DNA of 20,042 nucleotides from a virus. Each line of letters starts with the position of its first letter. Positions within the stretch are counted from its first letter, which is position 1. The translations under genes and the position numbers were made by a program. Under the pieces are notes generated by a model. That model saw only the letters and a list, made by a program, of their open reading frames with translations, was not told where the DNA came from and ran no database searches. Shown here piece after piece: positions 12,312 to 19,712 of the stretch. Location of the stretch: IMG/VR virus record IMGVR_UViG_3300036819_000187, positions 1-20,042 of that record. The stretch is one strand, 5' to 3'.

Positions 12312-14348
12312 ATGGCAGTCGCCGGTCAACGACAATACAGCGCGGTCTTCGCAATCGGGGCCAGGTTCATGTCGAGCTTCAAAGGCGTCATGGCGCAGGC
12401 GCAAGCGAGGTTGCATCGTCTGAATGCGGCCGCGATCGCTCTCGGTCGCAACGTTCTGAAATTCGCGACGATTTTTGGCGGTCTCTCGGCCTTTGGAGCC
12501 GGCACGGTCTTGAGCCAAATATTCGAGGGCGCCAATGAAGCGGCCGAGGAACTCGATACGACGACGCGAAGGATCACCGAGGCCTTCATGACGCATGTCA
12601 AAATGCAGAAACTTGGGCGGGACATGACGGAGCAGGTCGTCCAGAAAATCTATAAGTATAACGAGGCGCTTTCTCAGCAGGGGGTGATTTCAAAGCAGGC
12701 TCTGGATGCGACCGCATCAATGCTGGCGCTTCAAGGTCTTTCGCCCAAAAAAATTGTTGGCACTCTTCGTCCTCTTAGTGACATGCTGGTTGCGACCAAA
12801 GGCATCGCGCAGGCGCAGGCGATGTTGCCGGATGCAGCCTTTGCCTTCGGCAAAGCGATTCGCACCGGGATGGCGAGGCCGCTCTTTCAATTCGGGCTCT
12901 CGTTAACCAAGCCGGAGCAGCAAATACTTTCGCAGAAGGCCAAGGTCGGGGATTTGGAAGGCGCCTACAAATTCTTGATGAAGATGGTGGTCAAATACTC
13001 AGGTGCGAGTGCGCGAGCCCTCAAAACTCCCGAAGGCAGAATTCACGCCCTGGCCAATGCAATCGGCGACATGCGCGAGCGGATCGGAGAGGCATCCCTG
13101 GAGTCGCGCGCGAGAATGTCCGACGCGTGGCTTGCCATTCTGCCTCGCGTCGAGCCGATTCTCATCAAATTGAAGGTTCTATCGAACAACGCGATGAGGA
13201 GTATCGCGGAGTATGTCAAGAGAGTAGGCATTCCAGCGTTTAAAGAGTTCGAGGTGTTTTTGAAAGGGCCGTTAGGCGATGCACTTAATCGTCTCAAAGC
13301 AGCTTGGACCGACATGGTAAGCAACATCGGTCCCGCCTTCGCACAGATGATGGGAAGACTGACAGGAAGCACGAAGAGCTTTCAAGGATCATTGGGTGAC
13401 ATACTCATCGGCGCGCTCAATAAACTTTCCGGTTTGCTGAAATCCGTCGGAAATAACGCGTCGTGGCTCGTGCCTCTTGTCACCGCACTTGTGCCGGCAT
13501 TTTATGCGTTCTCGGCTGCTGTCGGGGTGGCGAACGTGGCGCTCGCGTTAACGCCGGTAGGGTGGTTGATCATGGGACTTGCCGCAATAGGTGCGGGACT
13601 TGTTTATCTGAAACTCCAATTCGGCAGTCTGGAGAACGCTCGGAATGCATTTTGGAATTGGCTAAAACAAATACCGGTTCTCGGATCGGTCATCCAGTGG
13701 TGGAACAAACTCGCTGCGACCATGACGGGTTTGCTCGGCGGTTATTGGAACGCACTGACGCAGAATTGGAATAGCATTAGGACTGCGTTCGAAACGGCAA
13801 AGCCGATCCTCGTCGGCGTCTTCAAGGAAATCGGCAGTGCGATCTTGGAACAAATCCTGATGCCGATTCACGCGATTCAAACCGCTTGGTCGAGTTCGAT
13901 CGATTTCATCAAACGTCACATGCCAAGTTTCGGCGGCGTCAGACCGAGCGTCCCAACAGCGGCAGTCCCGCAAGCCGCCGCTTCCGCCGCCAAGGCTGCT
14001 TCGAAGATTCCCGGCATGGCAACTGGTGGAATCATTCGCGGTCACTCGCTTTTGCAGATTGCCGAGCGTGGACCGGAAGCCGTTATCCCGCTCTCGGGCG
14101 GTCCGCGCGCCAGAGGTCTGCTCGATTATGCCAGCCGCGCCATCGGCGTCGGCGGCGCGACGAATAACGGCGGCGATACCCACATCACAATCGGAGGCCC
14201 GCAGATCACGATCCACGGCAACGCGAGCGAGACGGAACAGCGTTCGCTCGCATCGCGCCTGCAAAAATATAGCGCCGATTTGGCTTCGCAGTTGAAGTCC
14301 GCGACCCGCGACGCCCGCCGCCTTTCCTTTGAATCAGGCTATGCCTGA
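12312..14348 (+). CDS. Tail tape measure protein
   Basis: 678 residues. The protein fixes tail length, fills the tube lumen and is delivered ahead of DNA. Evidence: position after the chaperone pair; long helical N-terminus (ARLHRLNAAAIALGRNVLKF); Ala/Gln/Lys-rich helices through the middle; a hydrophobic segment at ~384-436 (WLVPLVTALVPAFYAFSAAV to LAAIGAGLVYL) able to span the inner membrane; and the C-terminal signature GMATGGIIRGHSLLQIAERG PEAVIPLSGG seen in many tape measures. At about 1.5 angstrom per residue this predicts a tail near 100 nm. It contains one inverted GCCTAACG word (13270-13277). No peptidoglycan hydrolase domain is visible. The start lies one base after the chaperone stop, without SD. 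Confidence 0.9.
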   Translation: MAVAGQRQYSAVFAIGARFMSSFKGVMAQAQARLHRLNAAAIALGRNVLKFATIFGGLSAFGAGTVLSQIFEGANEAAEELDTTTRRITEAFMTHVKMQKLGRDMTEQVVQKIYKYNEALSQQGVISKQALDATASMLALQGLSPKKIVGTLRPLSDMLVATKGIAQAQAMLPDAAFAFGKAIRTGMARPLFQFGLSLTKPEQQILSQKAKVGDLEGAYKFLMKMVVKYSGASARALKTPEGRIHALANAIGDMRERIGEASLESRARMSDAWLAILPRVEPILIKLKVLSNNAMRSIAEYVKRVGIPAFKEFEVFLKGPLGDALNRLKAAWTDMVSNIGPAFAQMMGRLTGSTKSFQGSLGDILIGALNKLSGLLKSVGNNASWLVPLVTALVPAFYAFSAAVGVANVALALTPVGWLIMGLAAIGAGLVYLKLQFGSLENARNAFWNWLKQIPVLGSVIQWWNKLAATMTGLLGGYWNALTQNWNSIRTAFETAKPILVGVFKEIGSAILEQILMPIHAIQTAWSSSIDFIKRHMPSFGGVRPSVPTAAVPQAAASAAKAASKIPGMATGGIIRGHSLLQIAERGPEAVIPLSGGPRARGLLDYASRAIGVGGATNNGGDTHITIGGPQITIHGNASETEQRSLASRLQKYSADLASQLKSATRDARRLSFESGYA

Positions 14349-14398
14349 GATTTTCCTTTCGGCACACACCACGTCTCTAACCACAGAAACCAAACACA

Positions 14399-14824
14399 AT
14401 GGCAACCTTCAATAAGTTTTACGACTTTGTTCGTCAGCTCGGCAATAAAGAGCATGATCTTGATAGTGATGCGATCACCGTGGCGCTGACCAATACCGCT
14501 CCGGTCGCGACCAACGCCTACATGAACGCGATCACGGAGATCGCTTATACCGGCGTCTCGGGAAGCCGGGCGCTGACCACGAAGGTCTGGGCGCAAACCG
14601 GAGGCGTGGCGAAGCTGACTGCGGACGATCTTGTGCTCACAGGAACGGGCTCCGGGTTTGGTCCTTTCCGCTACGTCGTGCTCTTTAACGACACGCCTTC
14701 CACGTCGGCGACAAAAGGGTTGATCGGGTGGATCGATTACGGCAGCTCGATCAGTGTCAATGCAGGTGAGACTTTCACCGTCGATACCGACCAGGTTAAC
14801 GGCATTCTGACCATCGGTCCGTAG
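14399..14824 (+). CDS. Conserved phage beta-rich structural protein, function unknown
   Basis: 141 residues beginning MATFNKFYDFVRQLGNKEHD. It follows a pattern I know from many tailed phages: a short N-terminal helix, a DAITVALTNTAPVATNAYMN segment, then alternating strands with ITEIAYTGVSG, AQTGGVAKLTADDLVLTGTG, FGPFRYVVLFNDTP and a terminal LIGWIDYGSSISVNAGETFT. Relatives are usually uncharacterised virion proteins near fibre or tail-tip genes; a role as a fibre-associated or decoration protein is inference. The 50-base gap before it holds no SD, and the leader is A/C-rich. Confidence 0.6.
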   Translation: MATFNKFYDFVRQLGNKEHDLDSDAITVALTNTAPVATNAYMNAITEIAYTGVSGSRALTTKVWAQTGGVAKLTADDLVLTGTGSGFGPFRYVVLFNDTPSTSATKGLIGWIDYGSSISVNAGETFTVDTDQVNGILTIGP

Positions 14825-14847
14825 GGCGACGGTTAGCGCCATCGTTT

Positions 14848-17697
14848 ATGGCGATCGTTGTCACTAACCGCTATGCGCAGGGGAAGACGGTCAACGCTTC
14901 CTCCTACCAGACGGGAGCGTTTACCCCGAATGCCGACGCTCTCTTAATCGCCTGCTTCGCCGGCACGCACGGGAGCAGCGTGGCGCCGTCCATCCCGGCG
15001 CTCAGCGACACGTCAGGTCTGGCATGGGTCCAGATCGCGGACCTGATCTATAACACCACCGGGGTCAACCGCGCCCGCATCACGGTCTTCGCCGCTTTCG
15101 TCGGCTCGATGCCGGCCAGCACTCAGATCACGGCAGTCTACAGCTCCGCTCTGAATGGCATCCGGATGCTGGTTTTCGATGCCACGGGAACGGATGTGGC
15201 CACTTCCGGCGTGCTCGGATGCTTCGTCCAGAGCGTACTTTCAACCCCCGATTCTTCCGGGCTGAACCTTGCTCTCACTCTTGCCAGCGCGGGCGACCCG
15301 GATAATCGCTCGCTCGCATTTGTCGATCATTCGGCCAACGAAACGATCACGCCACGAGCGAGGTGGGATACGATTGGCACGGGCTCGCACGATGTGCCGA
15401 GCTTCGCCGCCAGCAGTCAGTGGAGCGTAGACTTCTTTGACACGAATATCAGCGCCAGTTGGGCCACGAGCACGTCTTATGGCGCAATGGCTTTTGAGCT
15501 GAAGGCCTCGACTCTCACGGCCTATGCGGTGGCTTATGGTGCGGCCCACTTCGCTTTCACGGGCAAACCGGTCGGGCTTTTGATCGGCCATCGGCTCAGC
15601 GTCGCAACCGGCGCTCTTGCCTTTGCCGGCGTCGCTGAATCCCTGCGGGTCAGGCGTACTTTGACTCTGGCGGGTTCCGGTTCCACTTCCACGGCCGGTC
15701 CCATCGGCTGGTATAAATTGACCGCGGCGACAAGTGGCGGGGTGGACATCACGGGCGACGAAGGATTGACCAATCCGGTCTGCGCCGGTTATCGCTACGC
15801 CGGTCGCGCCCTCGACTGGGTGACGGGCAATTCCGGCGCCGCGCTGGTTTACGACTGGAGCTTTTTCGACATTCTGCACGATCAATGTTTCGCCAACGGC
15901 AAAACCTACGGCTTGTCCATCGCCTTCGGCGTCACCACGCCGACGCTCCTTTATTCCGCTCCCTTTAACGTCAACACCTACGAGTTGGTGGACGATAACC
16001 GTTACCCGGGCCAGTCGATGCCGATCCCGTGGGATGCTAATTGGCTGAGCGTGCTCGGCCAGATGATTACCGACCTGACGAACCACATCGCGGCGCGAAG
16101 CGGCGGGTTGGCGGTCTGCAAATACATCGCCATGACGGGTGGCGGCCAGGCTAATTCCTTCATCGTTTCGAGCGGCACAACCGATTACGCCAATCTGAAC
16201 GCGCTCGCCATCTCAGCCGGGTATGGCACGACGACGCGTGGCGGCCGCACTTATTCGCAGCTCTACACCGCCATGACGGCGGTTTGGGCGGCTATCGTGC
16301 CGATGTATTCGAACGCCTTTCCCGGCATGGCGATTTTCTTTACCAGGAACGATCTCTACGAAGCGACAGCCACGAGCAATCCGACCGAAGGCACGATCGT
16401 TCAGAACAACATCATCAACGACTGGAAAGCGCTGCTCCCGAATACGCTCAGCTCGCTTTACAACGGCCAGGTGCCGACGTGTCCGCCGCACACTGGCGTC
16501 GTCACGCCCGTCGTCGGCCCCGGCACTTGCCAGGCTTTCGAGTCCTGCGCTCACATGCGGGGCGATTATCCCGGCAGCGGCAGCTACAAGCTGGCCTGCT
16601 CCGCCTACACCGGCACGCCCACACTCGTGCAAGTGTGCGACGATTTCTGTTATTCCGTCACGGAAAGCGATAAGCCGGCGGCGGAAGTTTATGTCGGCGA
16701 TTTGTCCGATCCCGATCTGGCCAGCACGTGGGCCTTTCATCTCGCTCGTATCAACGCCGGGCTTGGCGGCATCCCGGCGAGCAATTTCGCCTGCACCTTC
16801 AACGATGTAACGCTCACTTTTGGCCGGAAGGTGGCTCCGAGTGCGGTCAATTACCGATTCAGCACAATCCCGACTTTCGTGCGCGTCGCTCGCGCCCTCA
16901 GCACCGTCAAAGCGAGTTTCGGGTTCATCGGCGCGGCCGTCGTTTTTGGGATCGGACTGCCGGTCGCCTCGGCCAATTACGCTTTCGGCGCCCCATTGGT
17001 GGGGACGACCTTTGGCCTCACCGTTCATGTCGCCGCGACGGCCTTTGCCTACACCACGAATGGCGTCGGGTTTAACAGCAGTCAGTTTCTGGACATCGAT
17101 GCCGGCGCTTTTGGCTACAGCGCGAGCAACGTAAGTCTTCTCGTCGCTCGCAGCGTCGCGGTTGCCTACGCGCGATATGGTTTCACGGGCGACGACGGGG
17201 AGCTTGTTCTCAGTTATGTCGCCTCCCTGGGACGCGGGGACTTTGCTTTCGGCGCTCAGGACGTCACGCTCTTCAAGGCGGTTAATTCTGGGGTTGAAAC
17301 TGTTTCTTATGCCTACAGCGCCGCCGACGTGGGATTCGATCTTGGAATTCCTTTGGAGAGCGCTTCATTTCCTTTCGCCGGGAATTCTGTCGGGCTCGAT
17401 TATGTTCCACTCAGCGGTCAACTGCCGCCGCTTATCACCAACCCGCTCTTATTCCCGCCCGGCACGAAGCTCTACACCACCGTGCAGGGCGATCGATGGG
17501 ACTTGATCTCACTCCGCGTTTACGGGATGCAGCGCGGCTCGGATCATCACGAGGATTTGTTGATCGCGGCTAATCCCGGCTTGCAGGATTACAACGAGTT
17601 CCCCGGCGGCCTCTACGTCGTCGTGCCGGACTTGCCGGTGCAAACCGTCATTCCGCTCGTGCCCTGGAAGAACGCTTCGATTGTCACGGGCTCATGA
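14848..17697 (+). CDS. 949-aa tail fusion: beta-domain, beta-repeats, glycosidase-like domain, beta-repeats, C-terminal gpX/LysM
   Basis: One uninterrupted frame. Residues 1-220: beta-sandwich-like N-terminus (GAFTPNADALLIACFAG). ~226-272: two copies of a ~22-residue strand repeat with a central F/Y-x-F-x-G motif (GAAHFAFTGKPVGLLIG; TGALAFAGVAESLRVRR). ~284-640: a Trp/Asp-rich alpha/beta region resembling a TIM-barrel glycoside hydrolase (FANGKTYGLSIAFGV, MPIPWDANWLSVLGQMITDL, AEVYVGDLSDPDLASTWAFH), without a clear catalytic Glu pair. ~643-852: about ten more repeats. ~867-935: P2 gpX/LysM-like (GTKLYTTVQGDRWDLISLRV YG, LLIAANPGLQDYNEFPGG LYVVVP). gpX is normally ~70 aa and acts at the baseplate hub-wedge junction. 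The stop overlaps the gpD-like start (ATGA). The end domains are firm; the glycosidase reading is tentative. Confidence 0.75.
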   Translation: MAIVVTNRYAQGKTVNASSYQTGAFTPNADALLIACFAGTHGSSVAPSIPALSDTSGLAWVQIADLIYNTTGVNRARITVFAAFVGSMPASTQITAVYSSALNGIRMLVFDATGTDVATSGVLGCFVQSVLSTPDSSGLNLALTLASAGDPDNRSLAFVDHSANETITPRARWDTIGTGSHDVPSFAASSQWSVDFFDTNISASWATSTSYGAMAFELKASTLTAYAVAYGAAHFAFTGKPVGLLIGHRLSVATGALAFAGVAESLRVRRTLTLAGSGSTSTAGPIGWYKLTAATSGGVDITGDEGLTNPVCAGYRYAGRALDWVTGNSGAALVYDWSFFDILHDQCFANGKTYGLSIAFGVTTPTLLYSAPFNVNTYELVDDNRYPGQSMPIPWDANWLSVLGQMITDLTNHIAARSGGLAVCKYIAMTGGGQANSFIVSSGTTDYANLNALAISAGYGTTTRGGRTYSQLYTAMTAVWAAIVPMYSNAFPGMAIFFTRNDLYEATATSNPTEGTIVQNNIINDWKALLPNTLSSLYNGQVPTCPPHTGVVTPVVGPGTCQAFESCAHMRGDYPGSGSYKLACSAYTGTPTLVQVCDDFCYSVTESDKPAAEVYVGDLSDPDLASTWAFHLARINAGLGGIPASNFACTFNDVTLTFGRKVAPSAVNYRFSTIPTFVRVARALSTVKASFGFIGAAVVFGIGLPVASANYAFGAPLVGTTFGLTVHVAATAFAYTTNGVGFNSSQFLDIDAGAFGYSASNVSLLVARSVAVAYARYGFTGDDGELVLSYVASLGRGDFAFGAQDVTLFKAVNSGVETVSYAYSAADVGFDLGIPLESASFPFAGNSVGLDYVPLSGQLPPLITNPLLFPPGTKLYTTVQGDRWDLISLRVYGMQRGSDHHEDLLIAANPGLQDYNEFPGGLYVVVPDLPVQTVIPLVPWKNASIVTGS

Positions 17698-18857
17698 TTA
17701 CCCAAGTCCGCAGCGCCCGCCCATCGCTCATTCTCAATGGCACGGATTATTACGACAAGCTCGCGCCCTACTTTGTCACTCTCGAGTACACAGATAATTG
17801 CGACGGTGAAAAGGCGGACGATCTCAGCATCCAGCTCGGCGACCGGGACAAGCATTTTATTTCCGATTGGATGCCGGACAAAGGCACCTTTCTCGATGTC
17901 TCGATTATCGCGCAGCGCTGGCTCGCGCCCAACGCGCCGGCTCTCTCGCTCGATTGCGGCCGGCTTTGGATTGATTCGGTCGAACTGGAAATCCCGGCCA
18001 ACTCCGTCACGATCAAAGGCAGCTCCATCCCAACGAGTGCGTTTCTTAAAGCGAGCGACGAGACGCGAGGCTGGGAAAGCACTTCTTTGCAGGGCATCGC
18101 TCAGCAGGTCGCGAGCGAGAATTCGATGACGCTCGATTACCAGAGCAGCACAAACCCGCGTTACGATCGGGTTGAGCAGACGGAAGAAAGCAGCCTCGCT
18201 TTCCTCATGAAACTGGCCCGGGACGCGAAGCTCTCGATTAAAATTCATCGCAACGCGATCGTGATTTTCGACGAAGAGACTTACGAAGCTGCTGCCGCAA
18301 AATTTACGCTCTGGTATGGCAACGATGTGCCCGCGCCTGCGGGTGTGCCGGCTTACCGGATGACTGGCGCCCATTTTACCACCAGTCTCGTCGATACGAC
18401 CAAGACAGCGCGATTGAAGCATGCCAGACCCGAGACGGGACTGACGACGAACGAAGATTTCTCCGCCGATGACGACATATCGGATAACCTGACCAATAAC
18501 ATCAACGAGGATCCCGGTTACGGATCGGATGGCGGTGAGGGTGAAGGCGGCGGCGATGGCGGCGCTCGTCGGTTTGGCGATGGCCCCGATCCCACCCAAA
18601 TCGATTACAGTCTCGACGATGGCTCCGCGGCCGGTCAGCGCAAGGCGAAGTCCTCAGTGCGCGAGGCAAACAAACATAAGTGGACTGCGAGCATCGATCT
18701 TGCGCTTGGAAACCCGTTGATCGCTGCCGGGATGACGTGCAACGTGGTCGGAGTGGGAAATTACGACGGCAAATATTTCATCGAAAGCGCGAAGCACGTC
18801 GTCGGCCCCATGTATAATACTTCACTGGAAATCCGGCGTTGTTTGGTGGGATACTGA
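17694..18857 (+). CDS. Baseplate hub/late control protein gpD-like
   Basis: 387 residues; P2 gpD is 387. It forms the trimeric hub (gp27-like) joining tube and spike. N-terminal signature: SLILNGTDYYDKLAPYFVTL, CDGEKADDLSIQLGDRDKHF, then WMPDKGTFLDVSI. Midway: SLQGIAQQVASENSMTLDYQ and QTEESSLAFLMKLARDAKLS, the conserved gpD core. Near the end: RKAKSSVREANKHKWTASID, NYDGKYFIESAKHVVGP. A low-complexity Gly/Asp/Glu stretch at ~270-300 (DPGYGSDGGEGEGGGDGG) replaces an ordinary loop. The start overlaps the stop of the gpX fusion, and gene order X-D-V matches P2-like tails. In P2 the same gene name reflects effects on late expression; here only the structural role is supported. Confidence 0.9.
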   Translation: MITQVRSARPSLILNGTDYYDKLAPYFVTLEYTDNCDGEKADDLSIQLGDRDKHFISDWMPDKGTFLDVSIIAQRWLAPNAPALSLDCGRLWIDSVELEIPANSVTIKGSSIPTSAFLKASDETRGWESTSLQGIAQQVASENSMTLDYQSSTNPRYDRVEQTEESSLAFLMKLARDAKLSIKIHRNAIVIFDEETYEAAAAKFTLWYGNDVPAPAGVPAYRMTGAHFTTSLVDTTKTARLKHARPETGLTTNEDFSADDDISDNLTNNINEDPGYGSDGGEGEGGGDGGARRFGDGPDPTQIDYSLDDGSAAGQRKAKSSVREANKHKWTASIDLALGNPLIAAGMTCNVVGVGNYDGKYFIESAKHVVGPMYNTSLEIRRCLVGY

Positions 18858-18863
18858 AACGCG

Positions 18864-19481
18864 ATGGCACGAAATCTGGGCGAGACCGGCTACACCAAAA
18901 CGCCGGACAATCGGTTCAAATCGAGTATTCGAATCGGAATCGTGGCTGAAGTCGTGCCCACGGCCACGGGTGCGAATGTGCGGGTCATCTTTCCCGACTT
19001 GGTCGATCACAATAACCAGCCGCTCATCAGCAAGCCAATCCCAGTTTTGCAATCGGCTGCGAGCAAAAAACAGAGCTTCGCGCTTCCCCGGCTCGGAACA
19101 AACGTGGTCGTAGCCAAGCTGCCCAACGGCACGGCCGATTACATGGTGCTCGGCAGTTTTTACACCTCGAACAATCCGCCGCCTGTGACTGATCCAAATC
19201 TGGACTACACGAAATACGACGATGGGAGCGTGATTCAGTTCGACGCCGCTAACGGCACCTTGACTTGGAATTTGAAAGGCGGCATCACTCTCGAATGTCA
19301 GGGCAACATCGTGATCAAGTCCGACGCCGGCACTCTCACGCTGCAATCGAGCGGACTCCTGAACATGGTCGCGCCCAACATCAAGTTACAAGGCACGGTT
19401 GAGATTGACGGCGACATTACTCACACCGGCGGCATGACGACGAGCGGCGTGCACACTGACGCGAACGGAGTGCACACCTAA
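18864..19481 (+). CDS. Baseplate assembly/spike protein gpV-like
   Basis: 205 residues; P2 gpV is 211. The N-terminal part (IRIGIVAEVVPTATGANVRV, then IFPD, PRLGTNVVVAKLPNG, YMVLGSFYTSNNPP) is the OB-fold domain. Residues ~125-205 form a strand-rich spike with short periodic repeats (GTLTWNLKGGITLECQGNI, LTLQSSGLLNMVAPNIKLQG, VEIDGDITHTGG), ending GVHTDANGVHT. The spike trimer pierces the outer membrane. Known P2-type spikes end in an HxH iron site; here His187, 197 and 204 lie close to the tip but not as HxH, with a doubled GVHT. It begins six bases after the gpD-like stop. Confidence 0.88.
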   Translation: MARNLGETGYTKTPDNRFKSSIRIGIVAEVVPTATGANVRVIFPDLVDHNNQPLISKPIPVLQSAASKKQSFALPRLGTNVVVAKLPNGTADYMVLGSFYTSNNPPPVTDPNLDYTKYDDGSVIQFDAANGTLTWNLKGGITLECQGNIVIKSDAGTLTLQSSGLLNMVAPNIKLQGTVEIDGDITHTGGMTTSGVHTDANGVHT

Positions 19482-19484
19482 GTT

Positions 19485-19712
19485 ATGAAAGCAGGAACCA
19501 TCGAAATCAGCCCGGAGCGCGCAATGCAGATCGTCAACAATGTCGCGGAGGAATGGTCGGATTTAGGTAAGACGGATTTCGCAACTAAGGACGAACTCTG
19601 CGCGACAATTAACTGGCTGCGAAATACGGGTGGCGAGGAGGTTCAGAATCTGCTTGGGAAACTAAGCCAAATAGCCGTGCTCGCATTGGCGGCGACCCAC
19701 AACGAGCAATGA
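19485..19712 (+). CDS. Small helical protein, function unknown
   Basis: 75 residues between the spike and gpU-like genes, starting three bases after the gpV stop and ending in an ATGA overlap with the next gene. The sequence MKAGTIEISPERAMQIVNNV AEEWSD continues with KDELCATINWLRNTGGEEVQ and LGKLSQIAVLALAA, so two or three amphipathic helices are expected, with no signal peptide or membrane segment. I recognise no family. The tight packing between tail genes argues that it is translated and tied to tail assembly. Confidence 0.55.
   Translation: MKAGTIEISPERAMQIVNNVAEEWSDLGKTDFATKDELCATINWLRNTGGEEVQNLLGKLSQIAVLALAATHNEQ

Noticed and set aside
14823-14842. Short GGCG/CGCC stem before the 949-aa gene as terminator
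   Set aside because: Only about four base pairs and no T-run; chance level.
15241-17028. Minus-strand ORFs of 281 and 271 codons opposite the gpX fusion
   Set aside because: Arg-rich antisense translations of the confident 949-aa frame; no independent start signals or motifs.
14848-17697. Diversity-generating retroelement target in the large fibre-like protein
   Set aside because: No reverse transcriptase and no template/variable repeat pair was found in the window.
17613-18599. Minus-strand ORF of 328 codons opposite the gpD-like gene
   Set aside because: Antisense shadow of a strongly supported hub gene.
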